The notes beneath the pieces were generated by a model. It did not search any database and was not told where the DNA came from. It was given only the letters and a program-made list of their open reading frames with translations. A DNA stretch of 64,000 nucleotides, taken from Mycteria americana (Eukaryota > Chordata > Aves > Ciconiiformes > Ciconiidae). The stretch is from positions 39,474,135 to 39,538,134 of the forward strand of contig NC_134365.1 in NCBI RefSeq assembly GCF_035582795.1, given 5' to 3'. Of the stretch, positions 1-12,930 are shown piece after piece. The position numbers and the translations under genes were made by a program. The first letter of the stretch is position 1, and each line of letters starts with the position of its first letter.

Positions 1-332
1 ACCTGTTTAAATCGGCTTTGAAGGAGACCACTTCTCTCTTCTCAGAAAGTGACCTGCTGCTGTTGTAGACTACAGCTAATACTTCAACACATCAAGGAGC
101 AATCTCTCTGGATAGTGCTTTGAAAAGGCAAAGAATGTAATACAAGATTTAAGTATTTATTTGCAAAGTTAGCCTTAAATGTCACCATGTTTTTTCTGTG
201 CTGCTGTACTGGTTGTTTACAAGAGAAATGTTCTAACACATGCACTTTAGGATTGTAAACAGATGACATCTTTTATTGTGAATGCTTGTTTGCTTTATGT
301 CACTACAAAACCCAGACTTGCTTGCCTTGATT
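1..332. other. Unique AT-rich sequence, no gene seen
   Basis: All frames are interrupted by stops and I recognise no repeat. The last 20 bases are mildly pyrimidine-rich and end in TAG at 340-342, which could serve as a 3' splice site for the coding-like stretch that follows. Confidence 0.5.
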
Positions 333-702
333 AAATCTTGAATACTTTTCTGTAGTTTTATCCAGAGTTCAGCCTATAGCAATGAAAACAGAATTTGTTT
401 CTGACAAAGCTAATGTTACAGAAACAGAGAAGCCCTGGGAAATGTCGGAGGACTGCATACAGAATAGTATGTTTGACTACAAAGATGTCATAGTTAATGC
501 ACTCCATTTTGCAGACCAGATATTTCTTTGACAAAGTAGTGTAAGTAGGTTTATTAAAAGTACAGTATCTGAGAACAGCATCAGAAGCATCTTTGATAAA
601 TCTGTTCTTACAACTGGTTGATCGTGTGGCTGAAGAAGAGTTGATTCACAGTGAAATCTGTCTTTGTTGCTCATTGCTCATCAATGGCCTTTGTTAAAAT
701 AA
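333..702 (+). pseudogene. Possible decayed exon or pseudogene, parent unknown
   Basis: A plus-strand frame opens after a TGA near 324 and runs to a TGA at about 531. It passes a possible splice acceptor (CTTTTCTGTAG) and an internal ATG at 381. The peptide from that ATG is protein-like, with pieces such as KTEFVSDKANVTETEKPW and FDYKDVIVNALHFADQ, and about two thirds of its codons begin with a purine. After the stop (CTT TGA CAA, which a single C-to-T change from CGA would explain) the same frame stays coding-like for about 29 codons. Near 605-615 the coding-like signal moves to another frame (LVDRVAEEELIHSEICL) and ends at a TAA about 695. An in-frame stop plus a frame change suggests a relic rather than a working exon. 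The amphipathic pieces resemble A-kinase-anchor-type helices only superficially, and I name no parent. Chance cannot be excluded, since short open frames are common. Confidence 0.3.
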
Positions 703-3700
703 AACCCAAATGTTTCTTCCTGGCGGTATTGGTAAATACACTATCATATGTTGGGAAATACAGCACAGTGCTGAAGGTTATTTTTGTGCTCAAAAGCAAG
801 ATGCAGCATTGTGTGCAACGTGTTCCTGTAGCCCCAACTTACCCATCTGACAGGGTTTGAGTAAAGTTTTAGTGATTGCAGACACTACGATTTTTCCAGA
901 GGGACACATAATGCCCCGAGACTATTACATTACATTGATTAGATCATAAAAATAACTATAATTTTTCCTTTTTTTTTTTGCTTCTTTTTCAGAAAGAGCC
1001 TTAAATACCAAGCCCTGAAACCTTTTAATGAAAGAAAAGTTGTTTTAAATAACTGAAGGATTTTAATCCTGTAGCTGTATTTTTTGTTGTCCTCTGACAA
1101 TTGTAGAGTTGGATGTGGTAACAAGCATGTTGGGTACAATCCCACTCAATGGGATAATACACAAATGTTAATACTCTTGGAAACAACTATTGTTTCTTCA
1201 TAACTTCAGTAGTAACCCCAGATGATAAAGTACGTTGTGTGCCACATAATGAAGTTTTCAGAATGCACCATGACTATAACAAAGTGCCTAGGAGTATTAA
1301 CATCATATATAGCTGCAGGATTAAAATACCTGCTTGCTAGTAATTCTTGATTAATGCGTTCTGTTCTTTCAGGCGGCTCTCTAATTTAATACACTAAAAT
1401 CTCTACTAGATATCTGTGTGTATGTATCTGAGAATGGGTGAGTGTTTCTGTTTTTTCAATCTTTCAGTGTTTTTAATTTTTTGAAGCTACGGTTCCTCCT
1501 GGATGCAAGTAATCAGTATTGCATTTGTGGAAGTTATTTCAGTCATCTGAAAAAAAAAGATAATTCTTTGATATCTTTTCCAATGCTAAGTGTTAAATAA
1601 AACCATATAGTAATATTTTCTTTTAAAAAGTTAAAATTAATTCTGACGAGCATTTTTACATGAGAGTAGTTTTATTACTCTGAATTTCTCAGTGTTTTTC
1701 TAAAGAAATCAAACGTAAATCTAAAATAATTTGTCAGTGGTATTTTAATGTCATTGTAGTATAAGCCTTTCGGACCCTCTGGTTTTAGACCCTCTGACTT
1801 GAACCAGAAACCCTTTAATTTCTCTTTGGATCAACGAATGGCCAGATCTGTTTGAGCAGGTCTGTGCTCTCCTGGTGCTGGTTCTATGATTGTGAATCTG
1901 CTGTTGCCTTTTGAAAATGGAGCATAAATGTTTCTTCTCAAAGGGTTAGGGTATAGCTAAAATCAACTTTTTCATTCTTTCCCTCTATTCATTACAACAG
2001 TTTACAGTATGTCTACTAAGGGGAAAAAAAAGGTTAATACAGAGTGTTTTGCCCATGCAGTTACTTCACCTTGTTGCACTGTTATGGCAGAATCCAGTGT
2101 ACTAGCTGGCTGTATGAGCACAGGTAAATGAAAATTAAATTTCAGGAGCAATTCCAGCAACTTCTTTTCTTCCAGGAGATGGCGCTGTAAGCTCATTAAC
2201 GAATGCCACACAACCTGGCGGGGGGGGGGCCGGCAAGATTCCTTGGCAGATAAGAAATTACAGGTATTTGAAGAATAGCTTTGAAATCGATCGTGTAATG
2301 TTATTTTTCTTGACAAGATACTGACGCTTTCTGTTATGACTGGCTCGCTTCAAAGTTCCTTTTCAATCTTTTACAAGTCACTTCTAAAATTCACTTTCGT
2401 ACCATAAAGCTCGGCAAAGTTTGTGCGGGTAGGTGGTCACCAGTGCAATGCTGCTCCTGCAGCCAGGTGTGTGGTGGTGGTATGGTCTGGGTGGCTTGGC
2501 ACTGCTGCAAGGGGTGGAATAAACCCCTGGGCCCCGCTGGCTGAGTGACATGGTTGAAAAAGCAGATGTCATAGCATAATTCCATATTTTCTTTCTACCT
2601 TGCTAATGATTTCCCTTCTCCCAGGCTTTCAGCAGGCAGCTGTAATGGGAATGGTGGCCCTTAACACGAGAGACCTAACAAAACTAGGTATCAGGTTCTG
2701 GTGAGCAAACTGATGTGTCAGCAGTGTTTATCTTCCTCTTAATGAGTGCACTAATTTCTTACCTGAATGCTAAAATCGAGATGTTTGGGTAACAATACAC
2801 TGGTTTGCTTTTCAGGTCTAGGGTTTAAAAAAAAAAGGGGGGGGTGTACATTTTTAATTTATATTTCTATTCTACGTTACTATGGCTACTGAGAGCTTTT
2901 TTTTTAATGGGCTGACAAAATCCCATCAAGTATTGTTTCAGAATTTGACCATAAAACAAACAAAAAAAACCCAACAAGCCCCCAAGTCCAACCGTAATAT
3001 TCTGTTATGCTGCAGAACTGGGGTTTCCATTCTGGAAAGACATTGACTGAAAGGAAGAAAACTGTAGTAATATAAAACAACCTGTATGCAACTCTCATGA
3101 ACTACAACCTGCACCATAATTATAAGAACAACTGGGGAAGGTAATTGCCCAGCACTTGTCACTGGACGTGTGTGTAAGCCAACAGCAGCTTCAGGAGCTC
3201 ACAAGCTCATTGAGGTTGTTTTGGCAGGCCTGGGGACAGGCTTGCACTGCAAGTACCGAAATAAACACTGCTGCTGTGTCAGATGCTATTTGGGGTAGGA
3301 TTCAACAAAAGCCAAAGAAAAGAATAATTTTATTTGGAATAAATTGTGTTATACAGATGTGTGGATAGAAACAAACAAAAAAGCCCCCAAACCCAAAAAA
3401 ACCCTGCCCATTCCAGTAAATCTCTGTACTTGTGTTAACACTTAAAATCAAGTGATTAGTGCTTTGACTGATCTATCCACCATACTGCAGTGTCTGAGCT
3501 GCGATGGCTGGAGCTGGAGGCTTCCTTTTCATTGCAGGCAGCAGGAGAGGTGGAAAGAAAGCCTTCAAGCGCAGTGCGGGCACGAACGCAGACCAAAACG
3601 CATCTTTGCAGACTGCCGTTCTTTTCAGCCGCTGCTGTGAGAGATGGCATCATTTGGATGTCTGGCTGAAGCTTGTTTTATCTCACTTTTAACCAGTTTT

Positions 3701-4037
3701 GCATTTTCAGTCTTGCAGGGATTTTTGGTTTGTTTTTGTTTTTAATTAGAGCCTTTATCCTGGCCCTCAGGTGCCCTCAGAACAGGGCTTTTCTCTAGCC
3801 CACACATCTTAATACCTCCTCAGCACTGGCTGTGGCAGGATGCTCGTCTGGGGACCAAACGCTGCGGTCGCTTACGTACTTGGTGCCGACGGCTCGTACC
3901 AGCACCAGACCAAAAAAAGCTGAAACAGTCTCCCGAATGCCTTTATTGTCTCACTGAGGAGCATGTTCTGTCCTAGGATAGTACCACGTACATCACATTG
4001 TATTGGAGTTGTAAAGGAATGTTGTCTTAGGGTCTGG
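703..4037. other. Unique, mostly AT-rich sequence without a recognisable gene
   Basis: No supported coding region. A pyrimidine-rich run ending in TTTTTCAG near 991 looks like a 3' splice site and is followed by a short open frame ending in TGA near 1055; alone this is not enough to call an exon. There are short homopolymers: T runs near 970, a G run at about 2220-2229, and an A run followed by a G run near 2827-2845. I see no LTR, CR1 or tandem array here. Confidence 0.5.
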
Positions 4038-4710
4038 TTAATGAAAAAAAGCAGAGCGGCAAGTATTGGACCCAGGTGTTGGGGAAACCAAAGATGAGGC
4101 ACAGATGGGGACTGGCTCATACTTCTCCACCTGCTCCCAGCCGTGGTCCTGGGCAGGCTTCTCCATTTCCCGTACAGTTTCATCGTTAGCTTCCCAATGG
4201 CCTGAAGGAGTTTGTTCCTTCTCGGTCAAAGAGATCTTCATTTAGAAGTGAAGGACTCATCCCAGAAGGACTAGTTTGGTGAGTCAAAGTAGATTCTGAT
4301 TTTCTAACTCGCCCAGCTCTCCTTGCTATTTTAGACTGTCTGCTTAAGCGGAACAAGTTAAGCTGTTAACCAGTGCTCCTCAATGGCTTCATCCACGATG
4401 CTCAGAGCAGCCTGTTTGCCCACTGCCCTCCTGCACGGGTTCTTTGCAGCCTCCTGTTCAGATCAGCACTGTTTGTACATGATCTACTTCGCTGCTCCCC
4501 TGCAGAGGGATCCTTTTGCTCCACAGGATCCAAATTTGTCATTCTTATGCTGGCTCCGTCTCTTTGAGCCCAGAACTGTTGGTATGCCCTGGTGGTCCTT
4601 TACAATGTTCCCTAACGCTGCTACTTCCACAGCAAAGGTACGTGGCATCCAGGCTTTCACGGCAGATCAACAGAGTTTTCTTGTCTGATAGGATGTCTCT
4701 CTGAGCCACC
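4038..4710 (-). other. Weak coding-like stretch on the minus strand, unidentified
   Basis: Three successive minus-strand frames look more protein-like than their surroundings. One at about 4710-4545 is open without an ATG. A short one near 4470-4370 contains GKQAALSIVDEAIEEHW, with mostly G-first codons. The third starts with ATG at 4241 and runs to 4038 (67 codons), and its first 42 codons begin with a purine about two thirds of the time. A TAA lies directly upstream of that ATG, and the pieces are not in one frame, so this is at best a broken gene or the exons of a noncoding transcript. A plus-strand ORF of about 100 codons overlaps it, and its end carries a donor-like AAG/GTACGT at about 4636. 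I recognise no family on either strand. Confidence 0.2.
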
Positions 4711-7700
4711 TTGTTTTTCTGAACTTCACCTAAATCAAGAGATTAATTCATGGGTTGGTTTCTCCTACCATGTACAATGCAGGGAGCAACATCTCTCTCT
4801 GGAAAACAGCTTCAGAATGAAACTGAAACAAAATTTACTTACTGGAAGAGCTTTTGAAGATGGTATAGCCTAAGAATGATTTTATTCTCATACTTCTGGA
4901 AACTGGGCTCTTATATGCTTGCTGGGGGTCTAAATGTAATAAAACTCAGTGCTAATCTGCCCAAACATTACAGCTGAAGAACTGCTGAAGGAAACTGCAC
5001 TTTGGCTACAATTTTTAGAGTTAGATATGTACCTAAGGAAAAAAAGGAAAGGAAAAATAGCACTTGTCTACACTTCAAAACTAAAATTACAAATGCAGTC
5101 TGAAGTTGTCCTGCCACGTGGACGTGCTAATGCTCAGTTTGTTTAAGAACTTATCAGAACTTGCTATTTTTGCCAGAACCTGGTTTCAACTACAAGTTTT
5201 GCCTTGCAGAAGCAGCCTGGATTTAAGGCATCAAAATGCCAATGAATTTACTAAGATAGTGACAATTTTTTTTTGTATGAACAGCTTGTCAAGGATGACT
5301 CTTACGGTGCTGAGTAAAATGAAATTTTGTTGAAACTGTAGTGGTTAACAAAAAAAAAGTCAGTTTGACAATGCTATCTTTTTCTCAGTCATAGAGTGAT
5401 GCTCTAAGTATCATCCCTTTGTCAGAAAATGACCAAGGCAAGGGGTGCCACCACTGCCCCCCAACACACCTGAACTGGAAAGGACCAACTAGAACATCTT
5501 GAGCCTTGAGGATTTCCAAAAAGGAAAAGATATTTTTGAATATGCACTAGTGAACTGCTCTGTATTTATTATGGACCAGTTCTGTATTTATTAACATGTG
5601 TGTGATGCTTCTAGAAGAACCAAAACATATACAGCTACAGAGAATGTCATAAACATGCCATGCTGGAGTGCTCTCAGCTATCAAAAACTGAATGGGTGAT
5701 TTTCATGTACAAGCAGGCAATGAGGAGCTTTTTTCAGGCTTCAAACGTATCCTCTTATTGTGGAAGTCCACTATGATATGGCAAATATTAGAATATGCAT
5801 AAATTATTCATTAAAAAAAAAAAACCCCGTGTCTAGCTGCCAATGCAAAAAACCTCTCACTATGTTCATGTAATGTTAAAAGTCAATGGGAAGAAAATCT
5901 ATCTGAAGTTTAAATTCTTTTCTGAGAACTGAAATTCATTTTGAAACAGTTCGTACTGGTGTAACCAGTGGCAACAATTGAATGCAATTCAGCTAGGAAC
6001 TGAATGGGACAAACACAAAGGCTGGTTTGATTACAGGTTTACAGGCGCTCTCCTCCTTTCACTCAGGAACATCAGCATTGCTATAATGGATGGGAAAAGC
6101 AGGCTGTTCGGTGGTTACCCTCGCTGGCAGGGCCTGCATCGCAAGCTTCAGAGAGAAGTTTCCTTCTCTAATGGCAAAGAGGTTACGTTGCATCGTTGCG
6201 GCCAAAATGAGCCTTTATTTGCAGTTTTTACAGCTCTGCTGCCTGAATTGTGGTTTCCTGGCTGTGAGGGCTCAGCTTGAACTTTCAGAGCCAGTTCCTT
6301 GCTGATATTTATTCTAGGGAACAACTGAGAGCCTAAGTCTGCTCTGATCTACCTTGTGCATAATCCTGTTAATTTCTCTAGGTAGGAAAAAATCCCAAGT
6401 TTTTATAATTTTTAAAGTCTCAATTTATATTGACAAGCATTAATATATACCTATTTTGGTTTAACTTTGGTGGGTCTTTAACCAAATTACATCTCAGCGT
6501 GGCCACAGAGGCCATTAATACACAAGATGCTTATTAATGGGTAACAAAAGGACCTAGCATCCTCTATGACACTGTCATGTCAGTTACTTTTGAGAGTCGT
6601 ATTTTCATATTATCTCACCCTTCATAAATAATTTGCTTTAGCCTCAGAATAGTTATAGGAACTGCACAAGCTAGACACAAGCTTTCTGTCCCTGCAGAGG
6701 TTATCTGGCTCAGTTCTTATGATCTGGGCCGCTTTATCAGCTGTGCAGCACCAACTTGACAATAAGGATTATCTTTTAAGAAGGAGGAAGCATCCTGAAT
6801 TTGGAAGTGAGTTACTGGCAGAAGAGAGGCAGCTGGAGGAGAAACAGTGAGATTATGTGAGGCTGCTGTGGAGCTTTCAGGGCTTTAATAAATATAGGTA
6901 TATGGCTGTGGTTAATAAATTCATGTATATGCCTGTAGGGAGCTGTGAGACCCAGCGTTCCTTGATCCATCCAGATTACAAGCTAGCCACAAATCACCAG
7001 CAAAGGAGCTACACCGTACCAGTAATACAAAATCCTTTGGGAATAGGATATTAAGAATAACTCTCCGTGGAGCCCCCAAAAAGAGAGCTGCTTGATAGGA
7101 ATTTATCAAAGTGCACGTGTAAGTGAATTATGAATGCTGGGCTCAGCCTCTCATTCAGATGTCACTGACAAGAGGTACCGTAGCATCTGCCCAGTCAGGA
7201 TCCTGCTGCTGATTTAATGGCAGCCTTCAGAGAAAAAAGGGCTGGGTTTTAGTGCCTTGTCAAAAAAGAAAAAACATGGAGATAAAATATTATTTTTAAA
7301 TGGTTAACTAATGTTGACAGCTACAAGAGAAAATTTGAGAATGAAATGTAGCCCTTTCCTGGCCGTGCCCTCGTGAGCAAGGAGAGTGGCTACCAGCCCG
7401 GTGTCGGTGCTAGTGAAAGAAAAGCCAGTTATTTCGCAGTATTGCCGATGGCTGACATACCATTGTCATGGGGTCATTTACCACATTTAATTACATGATT
7501 TTTATTTCTCTTTTTTTTTTTTTTCAAATAGTAGCATATTTTCTGTTTCCTCTCATGTGGAAAATTATTAATTGTACAAATTAAAGGAAAATATATCCCA
7601 TGTTTAATTACACAAAGACTCTTTGAATGCTAGAACAGATGTGGTATTTTTCTGTCTTAGTGTTTCTGCTGGAAAATGCTAAAAATCCAGAACAATCATT

Positions 7701-8019
7701 GGAAGTCCGAAACAGTGAGCAGGAGTGAAAATGAAATACAACTCTTAATTATTTTCTGTGGGTTCACATTGGCATGTGTTACAATAATGCTTAATTTCTC
7801 CACAGCACTTCATGTTTCTATTAATTTCCAAAAAAGAGATTGCAGCCAGTAGTGAGAGCATCACCTTCATCTTGTAGAGCTCGAGTCTGGTTTTGTTTTT
7901 TTGCTTGACTTGGACCAGGAAATTAAGTTTCAGTGGCCTAATGAGACTGTACATTAGTCTGAGGTGAGTCTCCCTCCAGGTGCTTTATTAGAGCTGTTCT
8001 GCTTTGTTTAAATGCTTTT
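4711..8019. other. AT-rich unique sequence, no gene seen
   Basis: No coding region can be supported. An ORF of about 100 codons at 5978-6280 (+) has no recognisable domain and no flanking splice-like context. AT-rich stretches near 6430-6680 and 7480-7640 contain several TAAT cores and could be conserved noncoding sequence, but nothing here proves it. Homopolymer A and T runs occur near 5815 and 7510. Confidence 0.5.
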
Positions 8020-8039
8020 ATTTAGATACTAAATGCCGG

Positions 8040-8150
8040 ATATGCAATGGAGCTGGGACTTGAACCTTCATCTCTGAATGCCCCAACAGAAGAGGAGATC
8101 TCTCTCCTGACCTGTGAGTATTCATTACTCTGGAAAGCAGAACAGTTCAA
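8040..8150 (-). repeat. tRNA-like ancient interspersed repeat fragment
   Basis: Read on the minus strand, 8056-8066 is GGTTCAAGTCC, which matches the RNA polymerase III B-box consensus. It is followed by a CCAGCTCC tail of the kind seen in old SINE-like or palindromic repeats of birds, crocodilians and turtles. The upstream part is diverged and I see no clear A box or cloverleaf, so this is not a tRNA gene. The related element at 35175-35345 is better preserved. I do not assign a family name. Confidence 0.35.
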
Positions 8151-8160
8151 ACCAGACATA

Positions 8161-11100
8161 GATAAGAGTAAGAGATAAATAGCAGAGTAAGATAGAGGCT
8201 CGTATCTACAGAACATCATCTCTGGGATAGGATGTATCATTAGCAGCCCTTCAGCTGGTGCCTGCAAGCTGGTAGAGCACGGGCCCCGCTCCCAAGAGCT
8301 CTGCAATGCGTGCTCAACATGTGCCCCAGGAGCCTGGCAGACCAGCTAACGGCAAATCCAGTGCCTACCTATGTGCTTACACATGATGCTTATAACCAGA
8401 AAGCTTTAGAATTAGGGGTACATGGCATCAAGGATTAAGTATTTGATCACAAAATTAGAAATAGTTCTGAAAAGGTAGGACATAAGAAAAACATTATCGG
8501 TATTTACCTTTTGCTATAGCCATCACTAAAAGCCACTCGGCTCTTACTTTTGAAGCTAGTTCAGCATTCAGTGAATCGGGCATTTTTTTTTTTTTTTTGA
8601 GTCACTTATTTATACCAAGTGCAAATAAATCTTCAAGGTGTAGACTCTGTCACCCTGAGTGTCTCTCTTCCTGTTAAATGTCCATGTAGTGCTGTGCTGC
8701 AGTTCCCTTTCATTTTTTCTTTCCTGCTTGTTGTGCTCAGAGATGTTGTTGCGGGCTGCCGGTGTGTCCGTACCAACGAAGCAGTACCAAGTGTGCATCC
8801 TTGAGGATGCTGGCTGAGGCATGCCCGGCTCCTGAAGCAGAACATGTGTGTGGGGAGGGCTTTCCACGCTATGGCAGTGCTCCTTACAGCCACCAGCTGC
8901 TTTACTGCACCACAAAACTTCATTAATTGTTTTTTAAGTAATAGCTAGCATACAGGCTAACGAGAATATTCCATGAATACTGCAGTAGTCACTGGCTCTT
9001 TGCAGAAACAAAGCTGTTGCATTGTTTCCAACACTGTTGTTTGTGTCTGTGTTTGGCCAGAAGGACATTCCTTCCATGCTGGATTAGCTTCGGGGACTCC
9101 ATCACATTTTATTTGAAATAATACTCCTAATTTTCTCCTTACCACCCAGGCACAGAGGCCACACTGGCATTACAGTGTGTTGCTTGCGTGTGGGGCTGAC
9201 AATAGTCAGATAAAGAAAAGCATAGGCTGGTCCAAATGCGTATCACTTTCTACCGTAAAATAGGACAAGTTCATACAACAGTCGCTCTTCTAAACATTTT
9301 ACCTCTAAATTTTCAGTTACGCAGAAGTTAGTCATGTTCCTCTAGCTGAGTTTAAGCCTGTTTAATTATTTCTATGCTGTGAATGGGATAAGAGATTTAT
9401 TACTGTGCATTACTACTCCAATCCTTCATAATGGAGCAATCCATTTTTAGATGTGCATTTTGCAGAAAGAATGAAGCACTGATACTATGAAAACTACCAC
9501 CAGAGAACACAGCTTTTATCTCTGCTGAAAAATGGTGACAAAAATGCTTTCAGCGGGACCTGGACCAAACTGCTTTATCTGAACAGATGCTGAGCACGGC
9601 CTACAATTAACAGCTTCTTGAGGTGCTGCATCAAGTTAACAGCTATATGTTTATTCAAGTGTGGACAAAGCCATAGGGATTCTGCACTGCAGCAGGTGTA
9701 ACAGGATGGCTGAATATAATTGAAGTTTTCTATTGTGGTATAAATAACACTAGTAGTACACAAACAATAGTCCGTGTTGGAATCCAGACCTTGAGAGTAG
9801 CCGAGACAAAATTTCTCCTGGATGTTTTATTGTGAGATTTTGATCAATAGCGTTGGTGCATTAAGAATAGAGAGAGAATAGATCTGATTCTACCGTGAAT
9901 GAAGAAAAACTCATTTGGGTACATTACTGTATTTATAGACAGTTGCAGTGTGCTTCATATGGCAGTGTTGTTTTTCAAAAATGCAAATTCCATATTTTAT
10001 GAGAGGTAATTGAATGATTTCCATTGACCTTAGAGTAATGCAATATTGCAGTGTATGTCAACCCAGCTAGAGGTTTGTTGGCTTATAGAATAAAAACAGC
10101 ATTTGAGCCAGAAAATCTGAGCAGGCACGACTTGAAGTTGCCAAACCAACATCTCCTTGTTTGCTCAGTGCAGAAATGAGATGACAAATTCCTCTATCAC
10201 TTTTAAAATAGTCACTTGGAATGTTTTAGCTGAAATGAAAATACCGAAGGAGAAAAAAAGAAAAAAGACAATTAAATCAGTCATTGTAGCTTTGCTGCTC
10301 AAATGAAATGCGGTAGATGTTTAAAACATGTTTATATGTCCCCTGTTCCAGAAGGAAGAGTGGCTATTGCTTCCCTCTACCTGCTCAAGGACAGTTTGAG
10401 GAAAGATAACAAAAAAGATAACAAATACAGGATGAAGGCTGTTAAAGGTGAGACACGTCCGAGTCCTTCACCAGGGGGGTAGGGCTCAAGGTCTGGAAAG
10501 AGCACCCACCCGTAATCCCTAACTCCCTATCAGTTGTCTCCTCCAGAGACAGGAAGAGGAAAGTAACAGCATGAACCTTGTGACGCCGTGACTCAGAATT
10601 GTCCTCTCAAACATCAGTAGGTCAAAATACACTACTGAGCGATATCTTTGTGTCTAATTAACCAATACAATTTCTGTTGACTTTGCACTCATCAAAGTGC
10701 AAGTGTTCCCCATTCGGTGTGCTGGTTAATTAAAGGGAGTGCCGTATATAGATGAGTGAAGAAAAAAAATTGCCTGTGCATACTTGTCATTAAGAAGAAA
10801 GCAGCAATTTTTGTGGCGAGCAGTGCAGAATAAGTGGACCTTGTGAACCGGCAACATGCTTGACTGTGAAGCCAGAATTTCAGCACTGTTTACAGCTTCT
10901 CAGTGCCTCTGTGTACATACAGCATTTTGCTTAATATTAGCTGCTTAATAACTAGCAAGAATCACCCTGAATTGGTTTGAGTCCTGTGATTTGATTTTTT
11001 TTTTTCTGTTTCTTTGAGTAACTGCTTTTCCCATGTGCTCAGGATCATCAGAAAGCATCATTAGCCATGTCTGGCACAAGTAGCATCAGGTTAGTGGCAA

Positions 11101-12699
11101 GGCAATAAGGAGAACTGCCCTGTGATATTTTTTTTACTGTGAGAGAGGGATGAGGGAGCAGCAAATGTTTATTATTCATTCTCTTGGGAGGGTTTCAAAT
11201 GAAAGGAAAGGCCATCTCTGTCACCTTCCCTGAAATGCTTTCCTTTCTGCCAGGCTGTTGGCTGCTTGCTATGGGAGCAAGCTGCCTCTGATCCTTCTGC
11301 AAGTTTTCCTGTCCCCCTCCCAGTTAACAGGACGCTGGGTTTTGGCAGCAGTAGAGCTATTTGACAGTCGCTGATTTGGGGTACAGCCTAGCATTACATG
11401 CTTCTTGCACCAGGAAAGAAGAGCAGGACTGAGGCTGTGGCTTATAAGGGGTACAAGAAGGCACCAGTGGAGGCTTTCTCTCTAACTCTCTGTCCCCATG
11501 AGTGTTTTGGTGCTGTATACTGTGTGAATTTCTCTGATGTTGCCTCTTTAAAGCACACAGTTTTAAGCCAGTTCTTTGGCCTGGGCCTTTATAGAACACA
11601 CAACAAAAATATCTTTAATTACTTTAGTTAATTAATTATCCTATGATAATTTTAAAGGAACGTGAAGAGATTTTGTGTGCCTGAACCAGCAGGCGTCCTC
11701 CAGCTGCTCTGAAGAACGTGGGTCTTGTCACCTGGACCTGTGAAAGTTTCTGTGCATTCATTTTGAGCTCTCTTACAGTTCATAATTGCTAGTTACCACC
11801 TCCTTTTGGCCTTTTTGAAGAAAAAAATGGTCAAGAAAATCTCTTAGAATTGACTTGAAATTTAGTACTGCAGTGTTTGTTCTTCCACCCTCCCCACGTG
11901 GCTGGGGATGAGTCCTCTACGCACCCGTGCTGCCTGCTAAACTGCTATTATTCTAATGCATTCTCATTTATGGGCATTTGCAAACAGTTCACTGGTTCAT
12001 TAGGGATATTCACCAGAGAGAATGAGCCAATAACGCAGTCCGTGCACTTTCAGATACTTGGGCATTGAGCATACTCCAAAGTGCTTCCTGAGCAGTCAGC
12101 ACCTGCCTCTAATGCCGTAGTCAGCAGAGAGGAGCTGTGACGCCGTCACCCACTTTTCTTGGCCCAGGAGCAGCAATAGTAAGTAATGCATCGCAGGCAG
12201 CCTCGGACCTTACTCTCCTATTGACCTCTATTTAATTTCCCATGTCCACGCATGGAGCTGGAGAACCTATGTCTGTCTCCTACAGGTCATCACTGTGATG
12301 CTCTTAACATGTAACAGACCGGTGGAAGGGACGTTTTTAAAAGCAGCAATGACACAGTATAGTTCTTATGGATCAGAAACTCTCATCGTGCTGGTGTTTT
12401 GAGAATAACCAAATAGACAAAAGTCGGCTTGCCCATGGCCACTTGCGTTTGAATCCGTCCCTAGCATTAAAAAGTGAAATCTTTTTTCCAGTTTCTCCCA
12501 AAAAGGGAGCGCACTTTCTGTTTTGACACAGGCATTTTTCTTGAATGACTACCCAAAATGCTTCTCCCTTCTAAACAACATTTAGTCATTAGCAGTTCAT
12601 ATTTTAAAATGCTATTTATTATGAGTGGAAATATGCAAAATTTCCTTAAAAGCTGACTTGCAAATGTTAATACAGGGATAAATGAACAGTTGATGAATA
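8161..12699. other. AT-rich unique sequence, no gene seen
   Basis: Both strands are closed apart from short frames under about 100 codons with no recognisable domain. A run of about 18 T follows 8583. An AT-rich block near 9280-9480 resembles conserved noncoding sequence in texture only. No mobile element or tandem repeat is evident. Confidence 0.5.
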
Positions 12700-12719
12700 A
12701 GTCCTTCAGAAGCAAGTGG

Positions 12720-12930
12720 CTTTAGAAACACTCCATAAATTTTCCCCATTACCACATTTAAAAAACATTTAAAATAATTGTTGGAAGTCACTGAGTGCTG
12801 ATAACTCTGCTTTATGAATGTGGACTAATGGAGTAAAGTGATAATTATTTAGCTGCTGTTGCATTTTAATTCAATCGCGCCATGGCTGTTACACATGGCA
12901 GTGCAGCCTTTGCCTTTTTATTTTCTATAG
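12720..12930. promoter_or_regulatory. Candidate conserved noncoding element
   Basis: An AT-rich unique block with low CpG and several homeodomain-type cores (AATAATTG, ATAATTATT, TTTTAATTCAAT) and no repeat signature. The call rests on texture and motif density. Cross-species conservation would be needed to establish function. Confidence 0.22.

Noticed and set aside
5390-5520. A possible minus-strand CR1 fragment
   Set aside because: The first bases loosely recall a CR1 end, but the rest does not follow CR1 order.
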